Below are positions 7,662-16,118 of a DNA stretch of 64,000 nt, piece after piece (positions within the stretch are counted from its first letter, which is position 1; each line of letters starts with the position of its first letter). The stretch is from an uncultured Porphyromonadaceae bacterium. Lineage in GTDB: Bacteria; Bacteroidota; Bacteroidia; Bacteroidales; Muribaculaceae. Under the pieces are notes generated by a model. It saw only the letters and a program-made list of their open reading frames with translations, made no database searches and was not told the DNA's origin. The DNA is taken from positions 1-64,000 of the forward strand of contig URII01000005.1 of NCBI GenBank assembly GCA_900547825.1, read 5' to 3'. A program made the position numbers and the translations under genes.

Positions 7662-10019
7662 TCATTTAGACGATTTAGCCCGGAGGCGGTCACCGTAGGT
7701 ATATGTTTTTTTATTTGTCAGTGTATCTGAGGCCCAGTACCATTCATCATATACACATCTCACCGCACGCTGCTCTGTTGAGCCGGTAGTCACGACCTCT
7801 ACATACGGATTGTCAGGGTCGTTGACCACGTTTATACCTCCGGAGGCGCACCAGTATGACGCCGTATTGCCAGCTGTGCCGAACAGATACGGGATGTACT
7901 GTTTGTTTGACAGGTTGCTTATATATTCGATCTCGGCTGCTGTCGGCAAGCGCCATCGTCCTGCCGGTCGGCCGTCTTCCTGATATGACGCACATCGCCG
8001 TTCAGCTCCGTCACGGAAAATCTGATAGGTGACACCCCATTGCGACGCCACAAGCAGCTGAGGTGCTATGAACCGGGATTTGGATGCTGAATTATCGGCA
8101 GGATAATAGTTGCTTATGCGTTTGTTTTTATTGTCTTCCATGCTCCAGTCGGTGCCTGATACAGCAAGATTATCCACCGAACGCTTGCGGGGATCGGCGA
8201 TTACATAATTGTCGGTTTCGGCAAATTTAGAAATTGTGAGCAAGTAGGTGTGCTTGTTTTCCACATAACTGTCGTCATGTATCGAGCCTAACCAGTAGTG
8301 GCGCTGGGTAGTGTTGGAGGGAGCGGTTGAAGAGGTGGATAAGTAACCGCGTCGGTTCCTTGTGCTATAATTGTAATTGTTTTTATTGACGAACCGGGTG
8401 CCGGATGCTGTGAGTCGCGTGGTGATGTATATAGCCGGGATCTGGGTTACAATAATTGTGGCATGTGACGCCGGATCCAAAGGGTCGGCATCAGTATGGC
8501 GTATCTTGATCCGGAAAGTATAGGCGTTTATAGCGTTATCAGAGGTTATGACCGCTTTATTGTTCTGCCAGGCTATATGGCGCAAGTCGCGCAACAGGGT
8601 TATTTCCCCTTTCGACTGGTCAATGTCAACACCGGCAAAAATAGTGGCTGGAGAATAGTTGTCTATGTCAGTGTAGGAATAAGTCCCGCTGTTTTTGGTA
8701 AGCACTATATTGCGGTCTCGGTTGTTTTTGTAGTCACGCCATGACAATGTAAGCTCTTCGATCTCCACTGGGTGCGAAGTGCTGTAAGGTATGGAAATCT
8801 GCCGCTCATTATCCATCTTGAATGTGTAGGCATTAAGCGATGAGCTGAAATTATTGTTGTTCATAAGCAGATAACGAATTTCCTTTATGTCAGTGGGTAG
8901 TGTATAGATATTCCATTCCATGGCATAATGCCAGTCGAAAGTCATGTTGACGGGTTCGGATACCGAGGTGCCGCCGAGCCGGCTAAGAGTTATGCGCATG
9001 TCGTAATGGGTATTGCGCACTATCTCGGTGTCGGAAGGCTGTACGTTTATTTTATAGTACGTGACTGTCACTTTGCGGTTGCCGAGATTATCTATATAAT
9101 ACCATGGAGCCACGAGAGTTATAAAGCAGTTGCCACGCGGCGAATATGGATCCCATTTGGCCGGATAACTGTAGAAGGGCACTTTCTGTAGATATTTGTG
9201 GCGTGGACGCGACATATCGGCTACGAAAGGTGAACCGTTTCCGTCGGCTATGCGTATCTCGTTGGAATATAGCCTATCCTCGTCTACAGGAACCGGAGAG
9301 GTATTAAGCGGGGATATCACCGCACCGTTTGCTATCCATGACCACATCTCCTGAGGCATGGAATAATATTTCACTGTATCTTCGCGGGCCGGTCCACCGA
9401 AAGGATCTATAATCGTATGTACCACGTCGATGGAATCAGGAACATCAATGGCGAGGGTGAGTTTTGCAGCAGCTCGTTGAAGGGTTACATTGCCTGCGGC
9501 GAGGCGGGTGTCGCGGTCAAGTATTATCCGTGCCTCCCCGTCCATGGCAAAAGCCGGTTGTATGACTGTGTTGTCAAACCCGCTCCCCACTGTCACATTC
9601 CTTATTTCATCCACAGTGTGTATTCCCTCCAAAAGTGTGGGATCAACATTGGCTACCGCATATACGATACATTCTGTGCCGTCGGGCCCGAAAATGCCGC
9701 CCGTTTCCAGTGCGTTGCGAGGAAATTCAATGCGGAAAGTATGGGAATAATCGAGCCGTACATCCACATCATAGATAAATTTATATTCACTGGTACGGGT
9801 TGAATACCCCTCAGCAGAGAAGAAGTAAAGCCTCAATGAATTTACCTTGAATTCGTTCAGGTCATCTGAAAGTGACCGGACTCCTCTTACAGGTATGTCA
9901 ATAGTGATATTGAAGCCTTCCGACAGTACATCATCTTGCAATACGGATTCGTCGGAACATCCGATTGCAACAAGGGCTATGAAAAAGCCGGCTATATATG
10001 TTTTGATAAGGTGATTCAT
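7662..10019 (-). CDS. Large pilus tip-like lipoprotein with a C-terminal lectin-like domain
   Basis: Lipoprotein of 785 aa with signal peptide and lipobox VAIGC (C21). The N-terminal half has fimbrillin-type strands (FKVNSLRLYFFSAEG and later blocks). The last 110 residues (GRWRLPTAAEIEYI, SYWCASGG, RAVRCVYDEWYW) resemble the FGE/C-type-lectin-like module found at the end of Bacteroidales pilus tip proteins. This suggests the adhesive end of the pilus, by analogy with the tip complex of P. gingivalis Mfa pili; ligand unknown. It lies 11 bp after the preceding operon gene. Fold assignment rests on motif resemblance only. Confidence 0.7.
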   Translation of the reverse strand: MNHLIKTYIAGFFIALVAIGCSDESVLQDDVLSEGFNITIDIPVRGVRSLSDDLNEFKVNSLRLYFFSAEGYSTRTSEYKFIYDVDVRLDYSHTFRIEFPRNALETGGIFGPDGTECIVYAVANVDPTLLEGIHTVDEIRNVTVGSGFDNTVIQPAFAMDGEARIILDRDTRLAAGNVTLQRAAAKLTLAIDVPDSIDVVHTIIDPFGGPAREDTVKYYSMPQEMWSWIANGAVISPLNTSPVPVDEDRLYSNEIRIADGNGSPFVADMSRPRHKYLQKVPFYSYPAKWDPYSPRGNCFITLVAPWYYIDNLGNRKVTVTYYKINVQPSDTEIVRNTHYDMRITLSRLGGTSVSEPVNMTFDWHYAMEWNIYTLPTDIKEIRYLLMNNNNFSSSLNAYTFKMDNERQISIPYSTSHPVEIEELTLSWRDYKNNRDRNIVLTKNSGTYSYTDIDNYSPATIFAGVDIDQSKGEITLLRDLRHIAWQNNKAVITSDNAINAYTFRIKIRHTDADPLDPASHATIIVTQIPAIYITTRLTASGTRFVNKNNYNYSTRNRRGYLSTSSTAPSNTTQRHYWLGSIHDDSYVENKHTYLLTISKFAETDNYVIADPRKRSVDNLAVSGTDWSMEDNKNKRISNYYPADNSASKSRFIAPQLLVASQWGVTYQIFRDGAERRCASYQEDGRPAGRWRLPTAAEIEYISNLSNKQYIPYLFGTAGNTASYWCASGGINVVNDPDNPYVEVVTTGSTEQRAVRCVYDEWYWASDTLTNKKTYTYGDRLRAKSSK

Positions 10020-10030
10020 AGCGTTATAGG

Positions 10031-11590
10031 TTACATTTTGTTTTCACGGTAAATTATGAACCGGTGACTCATGCCTGATGTAAGAGGCGCATGAAGGGTA
10101 AGACCGTCAACAGTCTTGACCTCAACCACTAATTCAGCCCAATGCCGGTAGGAATCTGCATTACCTTTGCCGCGGACATGGATTATGGCCGGTTCCCCCA
10201 CTCTGCCTTCGGCATAGACGCGTTCGGAGCCGGATATGATATTGCCTGATCCGTCCACATCAACAAATTCAAAAGCGTCAACTCCATTCTCTCCGGGAAT
10301 AAAGTAGGCTTTCCATGTGGCTCCTGCCGGTGAGGCTATACAGAAGCGTCCTGTAGCACAGGAATTAGTTCCGTTGAGAATGGAGAGTTGCTGCTCCTCT
10401 GTGCCGTTATACATTTCAGCGCTCACAGAGAAGTTATCAGGGTCATACGTCCATTCCAGAAATCCGTCGGCCTCCATGCTCACCACATTGTCAAGTTCGA
10501 AATCTTCGGTTTTCACAATCCAATCCCCTACGGTGGCGGTTATGTCAGCCACCGTGTTGAGGGCATGCACGTCAAACCTGTATATATGGTTACGTATAAG
10601 ATCCGTCCCGATCCCGTCCGTAAATTTGTCAAGACTCACTTCAAAGTATTGTGGCGATGCACCCATCGTCATAATGGCCTCCACCCGGAAACGGATATCT
10701 TTCACATGGGATTCCGGACAATATATGCGGTAACAGGCCGGATTGCTCCCGGTGCGCTTGGCAGTAACCGGGACCCTGGAAACTGATTCGGGGTATATGT
10801 TGGCATATTTCAGGCCGGCAGTATAGTCATCGAATGCCGGACGGATATATCCCTTGTCGGTCCAGGATATCATCTCTACACCTGTCACCATGGGATATTT
10901 ATTGCCGTCGGTGGCCGGGACTGCGTTTGCTATACGGTCGGATATTTCAATTTTGCATAGTGCGCGGAGCATATCAATGTCGCCGGCGAATGCCGCATCA
11001 ATGCCTTGGGTGAGCATCTTCTTACTCACGGCAAAACCTTTTATACCATACATCGGCACTCCGGCTGTTGCCGAGGGAGTATATTCAGCATTGATATTGA
11101 ACCAGTCGGTTACACTGCCTATTACCGATAGTCCGTAGTTGTAGGTAAGATACTGACCTCCGGCAGCTTTCATGTTGGCTAAAATCATCACAGAAAAAGG
11201 TACTATGTCGTTTTCATCGAATTTATCGAAATAATCATGGGTGAAAGCGACGGAAAGAGCATAATATCCGTCATTGCCAGTGCCGGAGTATTCGAGTGAT
11301 GTAGGCACCACGGTTTTCAGCAGTACACCGCTCTGGCTGAATATATGGATGCGCATGTCGTCGGGTGAGAGAATACGTTCGCCTATGGTGGCAGCGTCCT
11401 CCTCCCATACTCCGGGCGCCCGGGAAACAGGAATGTCACCGGTAGAGATGGTGAAGCTGAAGCGCACCTCCGAACCTGAGGACTGTCCCGGATCGGAAAC
11501 TAAAGAATCCGGATCGGCACATGACCACAGCATTCCTGACAAAATCAGGAACAGAGTAAAACCGTACAATATGTTACCGGGATTTACCAT
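10031..11590 (-). CDS. Fimbrillin-like accessory pilus lipoprotein
   Basis: Secreted protein of about 519 aa with a hydrophobic signal and a lipobox-like MLWSC. Fimbrillin-type elements follow (DDMRIHIFSQSGVLLKTV; IRNHIYRFDVHALN; TVGDWIVKTEDFELDN). The NHIYRFDV and GDW elements are characteristic of the C-terminal subdomain of Mfa/Fim-like subunits. A start at 11590 is chosen because it overlaps the previous gene's stop by 7 bp and precedes the signal peptide directly; the longer start at 11620 is possible. Cysteine pairs occur around the CYRIYC and CATGRFC segments. Probably an accessory subunit equivalent to Mfa3/Mfa4; the precise equivalence is unknown. Confidence 0.72.
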   Translation of the reverse strand: MVNPGNILYGFTLFLILSGMLWSCADPDSLVSDPGQSSGSEVRFSFTISTGDIPVSRAPGVWEEDAATIGERILSPDDMRIHIFSQSGVLLKTVVPTSLEYSGTGNDGYYALSVAFTHDYFDKFDENDIVPFSVMILANMKAAGGQYLTYNYGLSVIGSVTDWFNINAEYTPSATAGVPMYGIKGFAVSKKMLTQGIDAAFAGDIDMLRALCKIEISDRIANAVPATDGNKYPMVTGVEMISWTDKGYIRPAFDDYTAGLKYANIYPESVSRVPVTAKRTGSNPACYRIYCPESHVKDIRFRVEAIMTMGASPQYFEVSLDKFTDGIGTDLIRNHIYRFDVHALNTVADITATVGDWIVKTEDFELDNVVSMEADGFLEWTYDPDNFSVSAEMYNGTEEQQLSILNGTNSCATGRFCIASPAGATWKAYFIPGENGVDAFEFVDVDGSGNIISGSERVYAEGRVGEPAIIHVRGKGNADSYRHWAELVVEVKTVDGLTLHAPLTSGMSHRFIIYRENKM

Positions 11591-12588
11591 TCCTGAAACT
11601 GTACCGGCAATGTGGCCCACTGATTCACATAGATCATGGCTCCCTTATTCCAGTTGTTGTTTTGGTCAAGGATAAAAGTTATTGTGTAATCATCCTGACG
11701 GTCAAGATATTCCTGATCGTCCATATGCGAATGAAATTCCCCTTTATAAAGCAACAGGTTGCTTTCAAGCGCTATTGATATAATATTTTTCCCGTCGGAA
11801 CGGCGGGTGACATCTATCCGGCCCTGACATTCCCTTGCAAGGCGGCCAATAGAAAATTCAGCCGACAGTCCGGATCGTACGGTTCCGGCAGAACCGGGAA
11901 GCTCCATGCCGACAGGTGTCACAGCCCAGGGCTGGTACAATATAGGGTTACCTGTGCCTACGGAGTTGTCATAATCCATAAATCCGTTTTTGCTTTTCAC
12001 GGAGATGGAAAATCCGTCCGGATCCATTTCCGAACCGTCAAGATTAAGCAGGATTACGTTAAGCCGGTTTGTGTTCTTGGTGAGATGTAGTGTCACATTC
12101 TGCGGTTCGGCACTGTTTATAGTGTTGTTGTCAATAAATTCCACATTTGTCAGCAATCCGTGGAACAGATCGTTAAGCCGGAGGTCGCTTTCATCCTCCT
12201 CCCCGGTCAGAAGTTTCACTCCGTTATGGCTGAGTTTATCCCCGGAGGGAACGGCATAACCGAAGGAATTTCCCTCGGCCATGCCGCCCCAGCAGAGGAT
12301 GTCGTAGGAACCGGGCAGGAGCGGCATATCCACTGTGTAGCTGTCGTTGGAAAGAGCTTTTCCCGAATCGGTGTGGCGCCACACTTCACGCCCGGTGGCA
12401 TGGTCAAACACTTTAATATCCACTGATCTTACCTGAGTGGCGAATGCGTCGGCATAAAGCATGTTGCGGTCAAAGACAATGCGCAGCCTGTAGTTGTTGG
12501 GACATTCGGGCAAGTCCTCGTTGATGCAACCTGCCAATGCCGCACCCAGTAAAAGCGAATAGAAAAATTTAAAGTATCTGATCATCAA
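11584..12588 (-). CDS. Mfa2/FimB-like pilus anchor lipoprotein
   Basis: 334-aa lipoprotein with lipobox ALAGC (C20) and the FimB/Mfa2 start pattern: cysteines just after the signal (CINEDLPECPNN), then YRLRIVFDRNM and VRSVDIKVFDHATGREVW, followed by PGSYDILCWGG. The family anchors type V pili to the outer membrane and controls their length. It follows the stalk pilin gene by 28 bp, the same order as mfa1-mfa2 in P. gingivalis. The C-terminus (QWATLPVQFQEW) closely mirrors that of the upstream pilin (KWATLPVQKWEW), which is unusual for an anchor and suggests it shares the pilin's terminal assembly element. Confidence 0.82.
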   Translation of the reverse strand: MMIRYFKFFYSLLLGAALAGCINEDLPECPNNYRLRIVFDRNMLYADAFATQVRSVDIKVFDHATGREVWRHTDSGKALSNDSYTVDMPLLPGSYDILCWGGMAEGNSFGYAVPSGDKLSHNGVKLLTGEEDESDLRLNDLFHGLLTNVEFIDNNTINSAEPQNVTLHLTKNTNRLNVILLNLDGSEMDPDGFSISVKSKNGFMDYDNSVGTGNPILYQPWAVTPVGMELPGSAGTVRSGLSAEFSIGRLARECQGRIDVTRRSDGKNIISIALESNLLLYKGEFHSHMDDQEYLDRQDDYTITFILDQNNNWNKGAMIYVNQWATLPVQFQEW

Positions 12589-12616
12589 TTATCAATCATT
12601 TTAATCAAGTCATAAA

Positions 12617-14509
12617 TCACCATTCCCATTTCTGAACAGGCAGAGTGGCCCATTTCTGAATGTTGACGCGGAATTTCACGGCATAGCTTACCTTGTCAGT
12701 GGTAGGCAGTAGTGGATCATCGGGAGATATGACACCTGTTCCCAGTCCTGCTATACGGTCAATCTGGATGGAATATACATGGTTGCGGACCACTCCGAAG
12801 TCGCCTGCGCGCATCTGGCTCCAGTCCCAGTCATCCATGCTTTTTCCGAAATTGGGATTTCCCTCACGATACCATCCCCAATGCTGTATGGGAGCGGTGA
12901 AGAACGCCATGCCGTTGACATAAGCATGCGCTCCGCCAAGATTCTGATACAGGAGGCGGTTGGCTTTGACAACTGTTGTGGGGGAGTTTATTTCCACATA
13001 TTCCTGCAATTCGGAATCATAGAAATAGAAGCCGCTGTTGACAGCTGTGATCTGTAAAGTTACTAAATCTCCGCCGATTTTGAGGCCATGGCGAACATCC
13101 TTGGCCGGATGCTGCACTGTAAATATATTGCTGCCGACAGGAATATCGGAGGTGCGTACCGGAACATAGCTTGTTCCCTGCTTTTTTAGCACAATGGTCT
13201 GCGTGCTCAGCAGCCGGTCCTGAATGGTGCCGAGTCCGGCTATGTCATTCTCTTCGGCTGAATAGAAATGAGGCTTGCCGTTGGAATCTTTCTGATAAGT
13301 ATAGAAAGTTTTTGCCTCGCCGTTGATTTTATAGCGACCCTTGAGCACTACTGACGGCATGGAGGCCAGAGGCAGATAGTTGTCAGGCATATCTTCGCCG
13401 GTAAGTGCGGTTTTCCTCACTGTAGTTTCCATAAAGTATTGCGATGTGCCGGCTTCGGCCGAGGGGCTGTTGAATGTATGGTAATAGACATTATAAGGAT
13501 ACTCAGCCGCATCCAGAATATCATCTGCCACAAGAGGATAGCTGTTGGTGTAATATGCTGGTGACCGTCCCCAGAAAGAGCGGAAATGTTCCGGTTTGTT
13601 CCATCCCGGGAAAAGAATCGCATTCAGCTCATCGTAAGTGGCATAAGTAGGGTCCAGATCGGAATTGGCACGGAACGATTTCAGGAAATAGAAGGACTTC
13701 TCATAGGAGTTCAGCCCCCATCCCTCCGGTTCAAAAGTCAGGGTAAGCCCATTGCCGGCATCATATTCCTCCACTGCATTATCTGCAATGGCGAAAGATA
13801 TTTTGGCTGCATAGCGTTCCACGTATATATCTATTGTAACGTCCTCGAGTTCGTCCGCTGTCATATCTTCCAGATCCGATTCGGTAAGGAGTTTGTTGGT
13901 GTCAAACGGGGTAGCCATGATAAGCTGGTTGTCAAGACCTGTCACTTCGTCACGGCCATAGTAAACGGAGTTGGTCATGGCAAGATATTTGTTGCCCCCG
14001 TCCTCAGGCGAATAAATGCTGGAGAGGATACGTTTCTGAGCGTCCATAAGGGTGCGGTTCTCATAATAGCTTGCATTTACGGCATTTACAATGCAGAGCA
14101 CATAGGTAGGCATTTTCTCGCCCTGGACAAGATTTACGGGCACGTTGGTCTCGTAGAAACCGTACACCGAAGGGTTGGTGGCCGGGGTTGTGGGATTTAC
14201 GGCGCCGGTCAACGGCAGGGGAACGTGGCTGTGGTAGTTCTTATCCGCATCGTAGAAATAAAAATCAATGGTACGGATTTTATTTTCCGCCTCTGTGCCG
14301 TTGGCATAATCCGAGGTGTTGTCACCGACAGCCCGTGAGGAGTTGCCCGAGGAACCTCCGGCATTTACAAGACTTACTTTCAGATAACGCACTTCGGAGT
14401 CAGAGGCTACCGGCCCGTTTTGATCGGAAGCCGACGGCTCGTCAGCCGAACATGCTGCGAAAAGAAACGCAGGCATGGTCAACAATAATGTTCTGATTAC
14501 TTTTTTCAT
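12617..14509 (-). CDS. Mfa1-like major pilus subunit (type V fimbrillin precursor)
   Basis: 630-aa lipoprotein precursor: signal peptide MKKVIRTLLLTMPAFLFAAC, an N-terminal fimbrillin domain (VRYLKVSLVNAGG, NKIRTIDFYFYDADKNYHS), and a C-terminal domain ending in NHVYSIQIDRIAGLG, VKFRVNIQKWATLPVQKWEW. Type V pilins are exported as lipoproteins, cleaved by an arginine-specific protease, and polymerise by donor-strand exchange. Arginine-rich positions follow the signal (SSRAVGDN), but the cleavage site is not proven. Stalk subunit role is inferred from position (second gene, before the anchor), size and C-terminal motif. It is expected to be made only when the upstream promoter is in the ON orientation. 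Confidence 0.85.
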   Translation of the reverse strand: MKKVIRTLLLTMPAFLFAACSADEPSASDQNGPVASDSEVRYLKVSLVNAGGSSGNSSRAVGDNTSDYANGTEAENKIRTIDFYFYDADKNYHSHVPLPLTGAVNPTTPATNPSVYGFYETNVPVNLVQGEKMPTYVLCIVNAVNASYYENRTLMDAQKRILSSIYSPEDGGNKYLAMTNSVYYGRDEVTGLDNQLIMATPFDTNKLLTESDLEDMTADELEDVTIDIYVERYAAKISFAIADNAVEEYDAGNGLTLTFEPEGWGLNSYEKSFYFLKSFRANSDLDPTYATYDELNAILFPGWNKPEHFRSFWGRSPAYYTNSYPLVADDILDAAEYPYNVYYHTFNSPSAEAGTSQYFMETTVRKTALTGEDMPDNYLPLASMPSVVLKGRYKINGEAKTFYTYQKDSNGKPHFYSAEENDIAGLGTIQDRLLSTQTIVLKKQGTSYVPVRTSDIPVGSNIFTVQHPAKDVRHGLKIGGDLVTLQITAVNSGFYFYDSELQEYVEINSPTTVVKANRLLYQNLGGAHAYVNGMAFFTAPIQHWGWYREGNPNFGKSMDDWDWSQMRAGDFGVVRNHVYSIQIDRIAGLGTGVISPDDPLLPTTDKVSYAVKFRVNIQKWATLPVQKWEW

Positions 14510-14538
14510 GTAGTTGATAATTTGGAATAAAAATATAA

Positions 14539-15741
14539 TTATTGGTTGGTAAATATTTCGTAAGAGTGATGATACTCTATGCGGTATTCCGTGCGCCGTA
14601 ATGCAGGAAATATGTTGTGCTGCATTATGCGCCAGGCTGCGGGATAACGTTTCAATGCCGCTTCCTTCAGGTCAGGATCCATATCACGGTCGATTATATC
14701 AATTATAATTTCCTTGTCCGGAAGGTCAGTGCCGGTAAGTGCTGCGCGTAATCCGGCCCAGTCTTCCGCCACATATTTCACTGATATCATACTGTCAGGT
14801 AAGTCTGTCGCATTACGGATATATTCTTTCATGGATATTGTGCGCTCCATTGCAAGCCGGGCATTTCTGTCATATCTCCCTTCCGGTGACGCGTAACCTG
14901 TAAACTCTATGGATGTAAGGCTCATGCCGTTGCTTCGTGTAATTGAATCAAGCTTGTTGATTATGCTTATCAATTCGTTATTGTTGTCTCCGAATTCCGG
15001 ATCCAGTACGGTTGAATTTACCGGATATTTTACGCGGGCAGTTCCGCAAAGCGCCTCTGTAACTGTCCGTTTCACCGGTTCGGTTGTAATTATGGGAGGG
15101 AGCGGTTCAGGTGATGGTGTAGAAACGGAGTCCGGCATTTCCGTAACAACAGGCATGAGGGGTGATATTTCGGCCTCTATCTCCTTAGGCCGTCCTCCAC
15201 CAAAGTAATATACAACATTCAGGGCCGCTTTTGTGGGCCCAAGCCAATGCCGGTTGCGCGATGCAGTTTTACGGCCGCAGGACGCGCACGGATATTTGTC
15301 ATAGCTGTAATATACGTATCCTGCCGCAATTTCGGCTTCAAGTCCCCAATGACGCGACAGCCGCCAGGTATGCCCATATCCTACTCCGGCACCTATGCCC
15401 CAGCCTTGTTTGCGGTCTCCGCCAAATGAAACATTAAACTGTCCGCCCAAGCCATGCAGGGCGAAAAAATGACCACGGTAGCTCTGCTTCATCCAATATC
15501 GTGCTTCCGGCTGAACCAGCCAATGTTTCCATTTTCGTCCGTGCGAAAGGATCCAGCCGTTGTAATTTCCGGAAATGTCAAGAGTCCATCGATCAGCGAG
15601 AGGCAACTCTATTCCGATATTGGCATTCAGTAAGGCGTCATAAATCAGATTGGTCTTTACACCAGCCTCCTGACGTTCCCCCACAGCGTATGGAACAGCT
15701 GTTCCACATATTATAATAAAGAATAATAATCGTAGTTTCAT
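14539..15741 (-). CDS. DUF3575 / OmpA-like protein, first gene of the pilus operon
   Basis: 400-aa secreted protein with N-terminal signal peptide. Residues about 25-185 form the DUF3575 region (VKTNLIYDALLNANIGIELPLADRW..., WLVQPEARYW, GAGVGYGHTW), probably an outer-membrane beta-barrel. After a proline-rich linker (about 200-220) the second half resembles an OmpA-type domain (YPVNSTVLDPEFGDNN; IEFTGYASPEGRYDRNARLAMERT). Such genes commonly precede type V pilus genes in Bacteroidales. It is the promoter-proximal gene, with its ATG 20 bp from the left inverted repeat; the stalk pilin gene follows after 29 bp. A role in pilus export or anchoring is inference. Confidence 0.82.
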   Translation of the reverse strand: MKLRLLFFIIICGTAVPYAVGERQEAGVKTNLIYDALLNANIGIELPLADRWTLDISGNYNGWILSHGRKWKHWLVQPEARYWMKQSYRGHFFALHGLGGQFNVSFGGDRKQGWGIGAGVGYGHTWRLSRHWGLEAEIAAGYVYYSYDKYPCASCGRKTASRNRHWLGPTKAALNVVYYFGGGRPKEIEAEISPLMPVVTEMPDSVSTPSPEPLPPIITTEPVKRTVTEALCGTARVKYPVNSTVLDPEFGDNNNELISIINKLDSITRSNGMSLTSIEFTGYASPEGRYDRNARLAMERTISMKEYIRNATDLPDSMISVKYVAEDWAGLRAALTGTDLPDKEIIIDIIDRDMDPDLKEAALKRYPAAWRIMQHNIFPALRRTEYRIEYHHSYEIFTNQ

Positions 15742-15760
15742 AAAGTCAATTCGTTCACGC

Positions 15761-15960
15761 TCTCTTTACAAGAGATGGATTGAGAATTTTAGTCACTGTT
15801 AATCAGTGAATTATGATCTCAGTATATTGTGTATGTCCAAACAATGTGTGTTTTGTGCCGGCTATCGGATATGCCCGAAAGTTAATTAATCATTATTAAA
15901 AAGCTGATATCGCAATTTTTGTTTAACTTTGCCGTTGGTTAAATATCTCTTGTAAAGAGA
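15761..15960. promoter_or_regulatory. Invertible (phase-variable) promoter segment for the pilus operon, OFF orientation
   Basis: Perfect 16-bp inverted repeats TCTCTTTACAAGAGAT (15761-15776) and ATCTCTTGTAAAGAGA (15945-15960) flank 168 bp. Inside, the only clear -7 box, TAACTTTG (15924-15931), lies on the plus strand, pointing away from the minus-strand pilus operon; no CAAAnnTA is seen on the other strand. Inversion between the repeats would place the -7 box at about 15797-15790 facing the operon, some 50 bp before the ATG at 15741. Size and layout resemble the invertible promoters of Bacteroides surface loci. No recombinase gene is in the window, so it would act in trans. A -33 element is not evident. 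Confidence 0.85.
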
Positions 15961-15965
15961 ATTAC

Positions 15966-15980
15966 TCTCTTGTAAAGAGA
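15966..15980. repeat. Third copy of the recombination-site-like repeat
   Basis: TCTCTTGTAAAGAGA, in the same orientation as the right inverted repeat and offset from it by 21 bp (about two helical turns). Each copy is itself a 6-bp palindrome around a 3-bp asymmetric centre (GTA or TAC). Confidence 0.85.
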
Positions 15981-16011
15981 TATGTACTTTTTAAGAATTG
16001 ACGTGTGACAG

Positions 16012-16067
16012 TATATTGCCCTATTTGGCAATATAAAAATTAAGGGGGCTACAATTATGCTCCCCTT
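16012..16067. other. Two hairpins between the invertible segment and tatD
   Basis: A 9-bp stem (TATATTGCC / GGCAATATA, 16012-16035) is followed by a G-rich/C-rich stem (AAGGGG / CCCCTT, 16042-16067). Neither has a strong T-run. They could dampen rightward transcription from the OFF-oriented promoter into tatD; this is inference. The rest of the 377-bp gap (15742-16118) outside the repeats shows nothing else recognisable. Confidence 0.4.
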
Positions 16068-16118
16068 TAAATGGCTATAAGTAGGCCAGATATTAGCCCA
16101 TACCTGTATGAGATTATT

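Noticed and set aside
13586..14338. 250-codon plus-strand ORF antisense to the Mfa1-like gene
   Set aside because: It mirrors the codon structure of the pilin gene; no signal, motif or promoter supports it. The same applies to long antisense frames at 47912-48595 (opposite the S41 protease), 52426-53118 (opposite ppdK) and 45159-45749 (opposite parE).
15945..15980. The tandem TCTCTTGTAAAGAGA copies as the start of a CRISPR or satellite array
   Set aside because: There are only two direct copies with a 6-bp gap, plus one inverted copy 168 bp away; the arrangement fits inversion sites, not an array.
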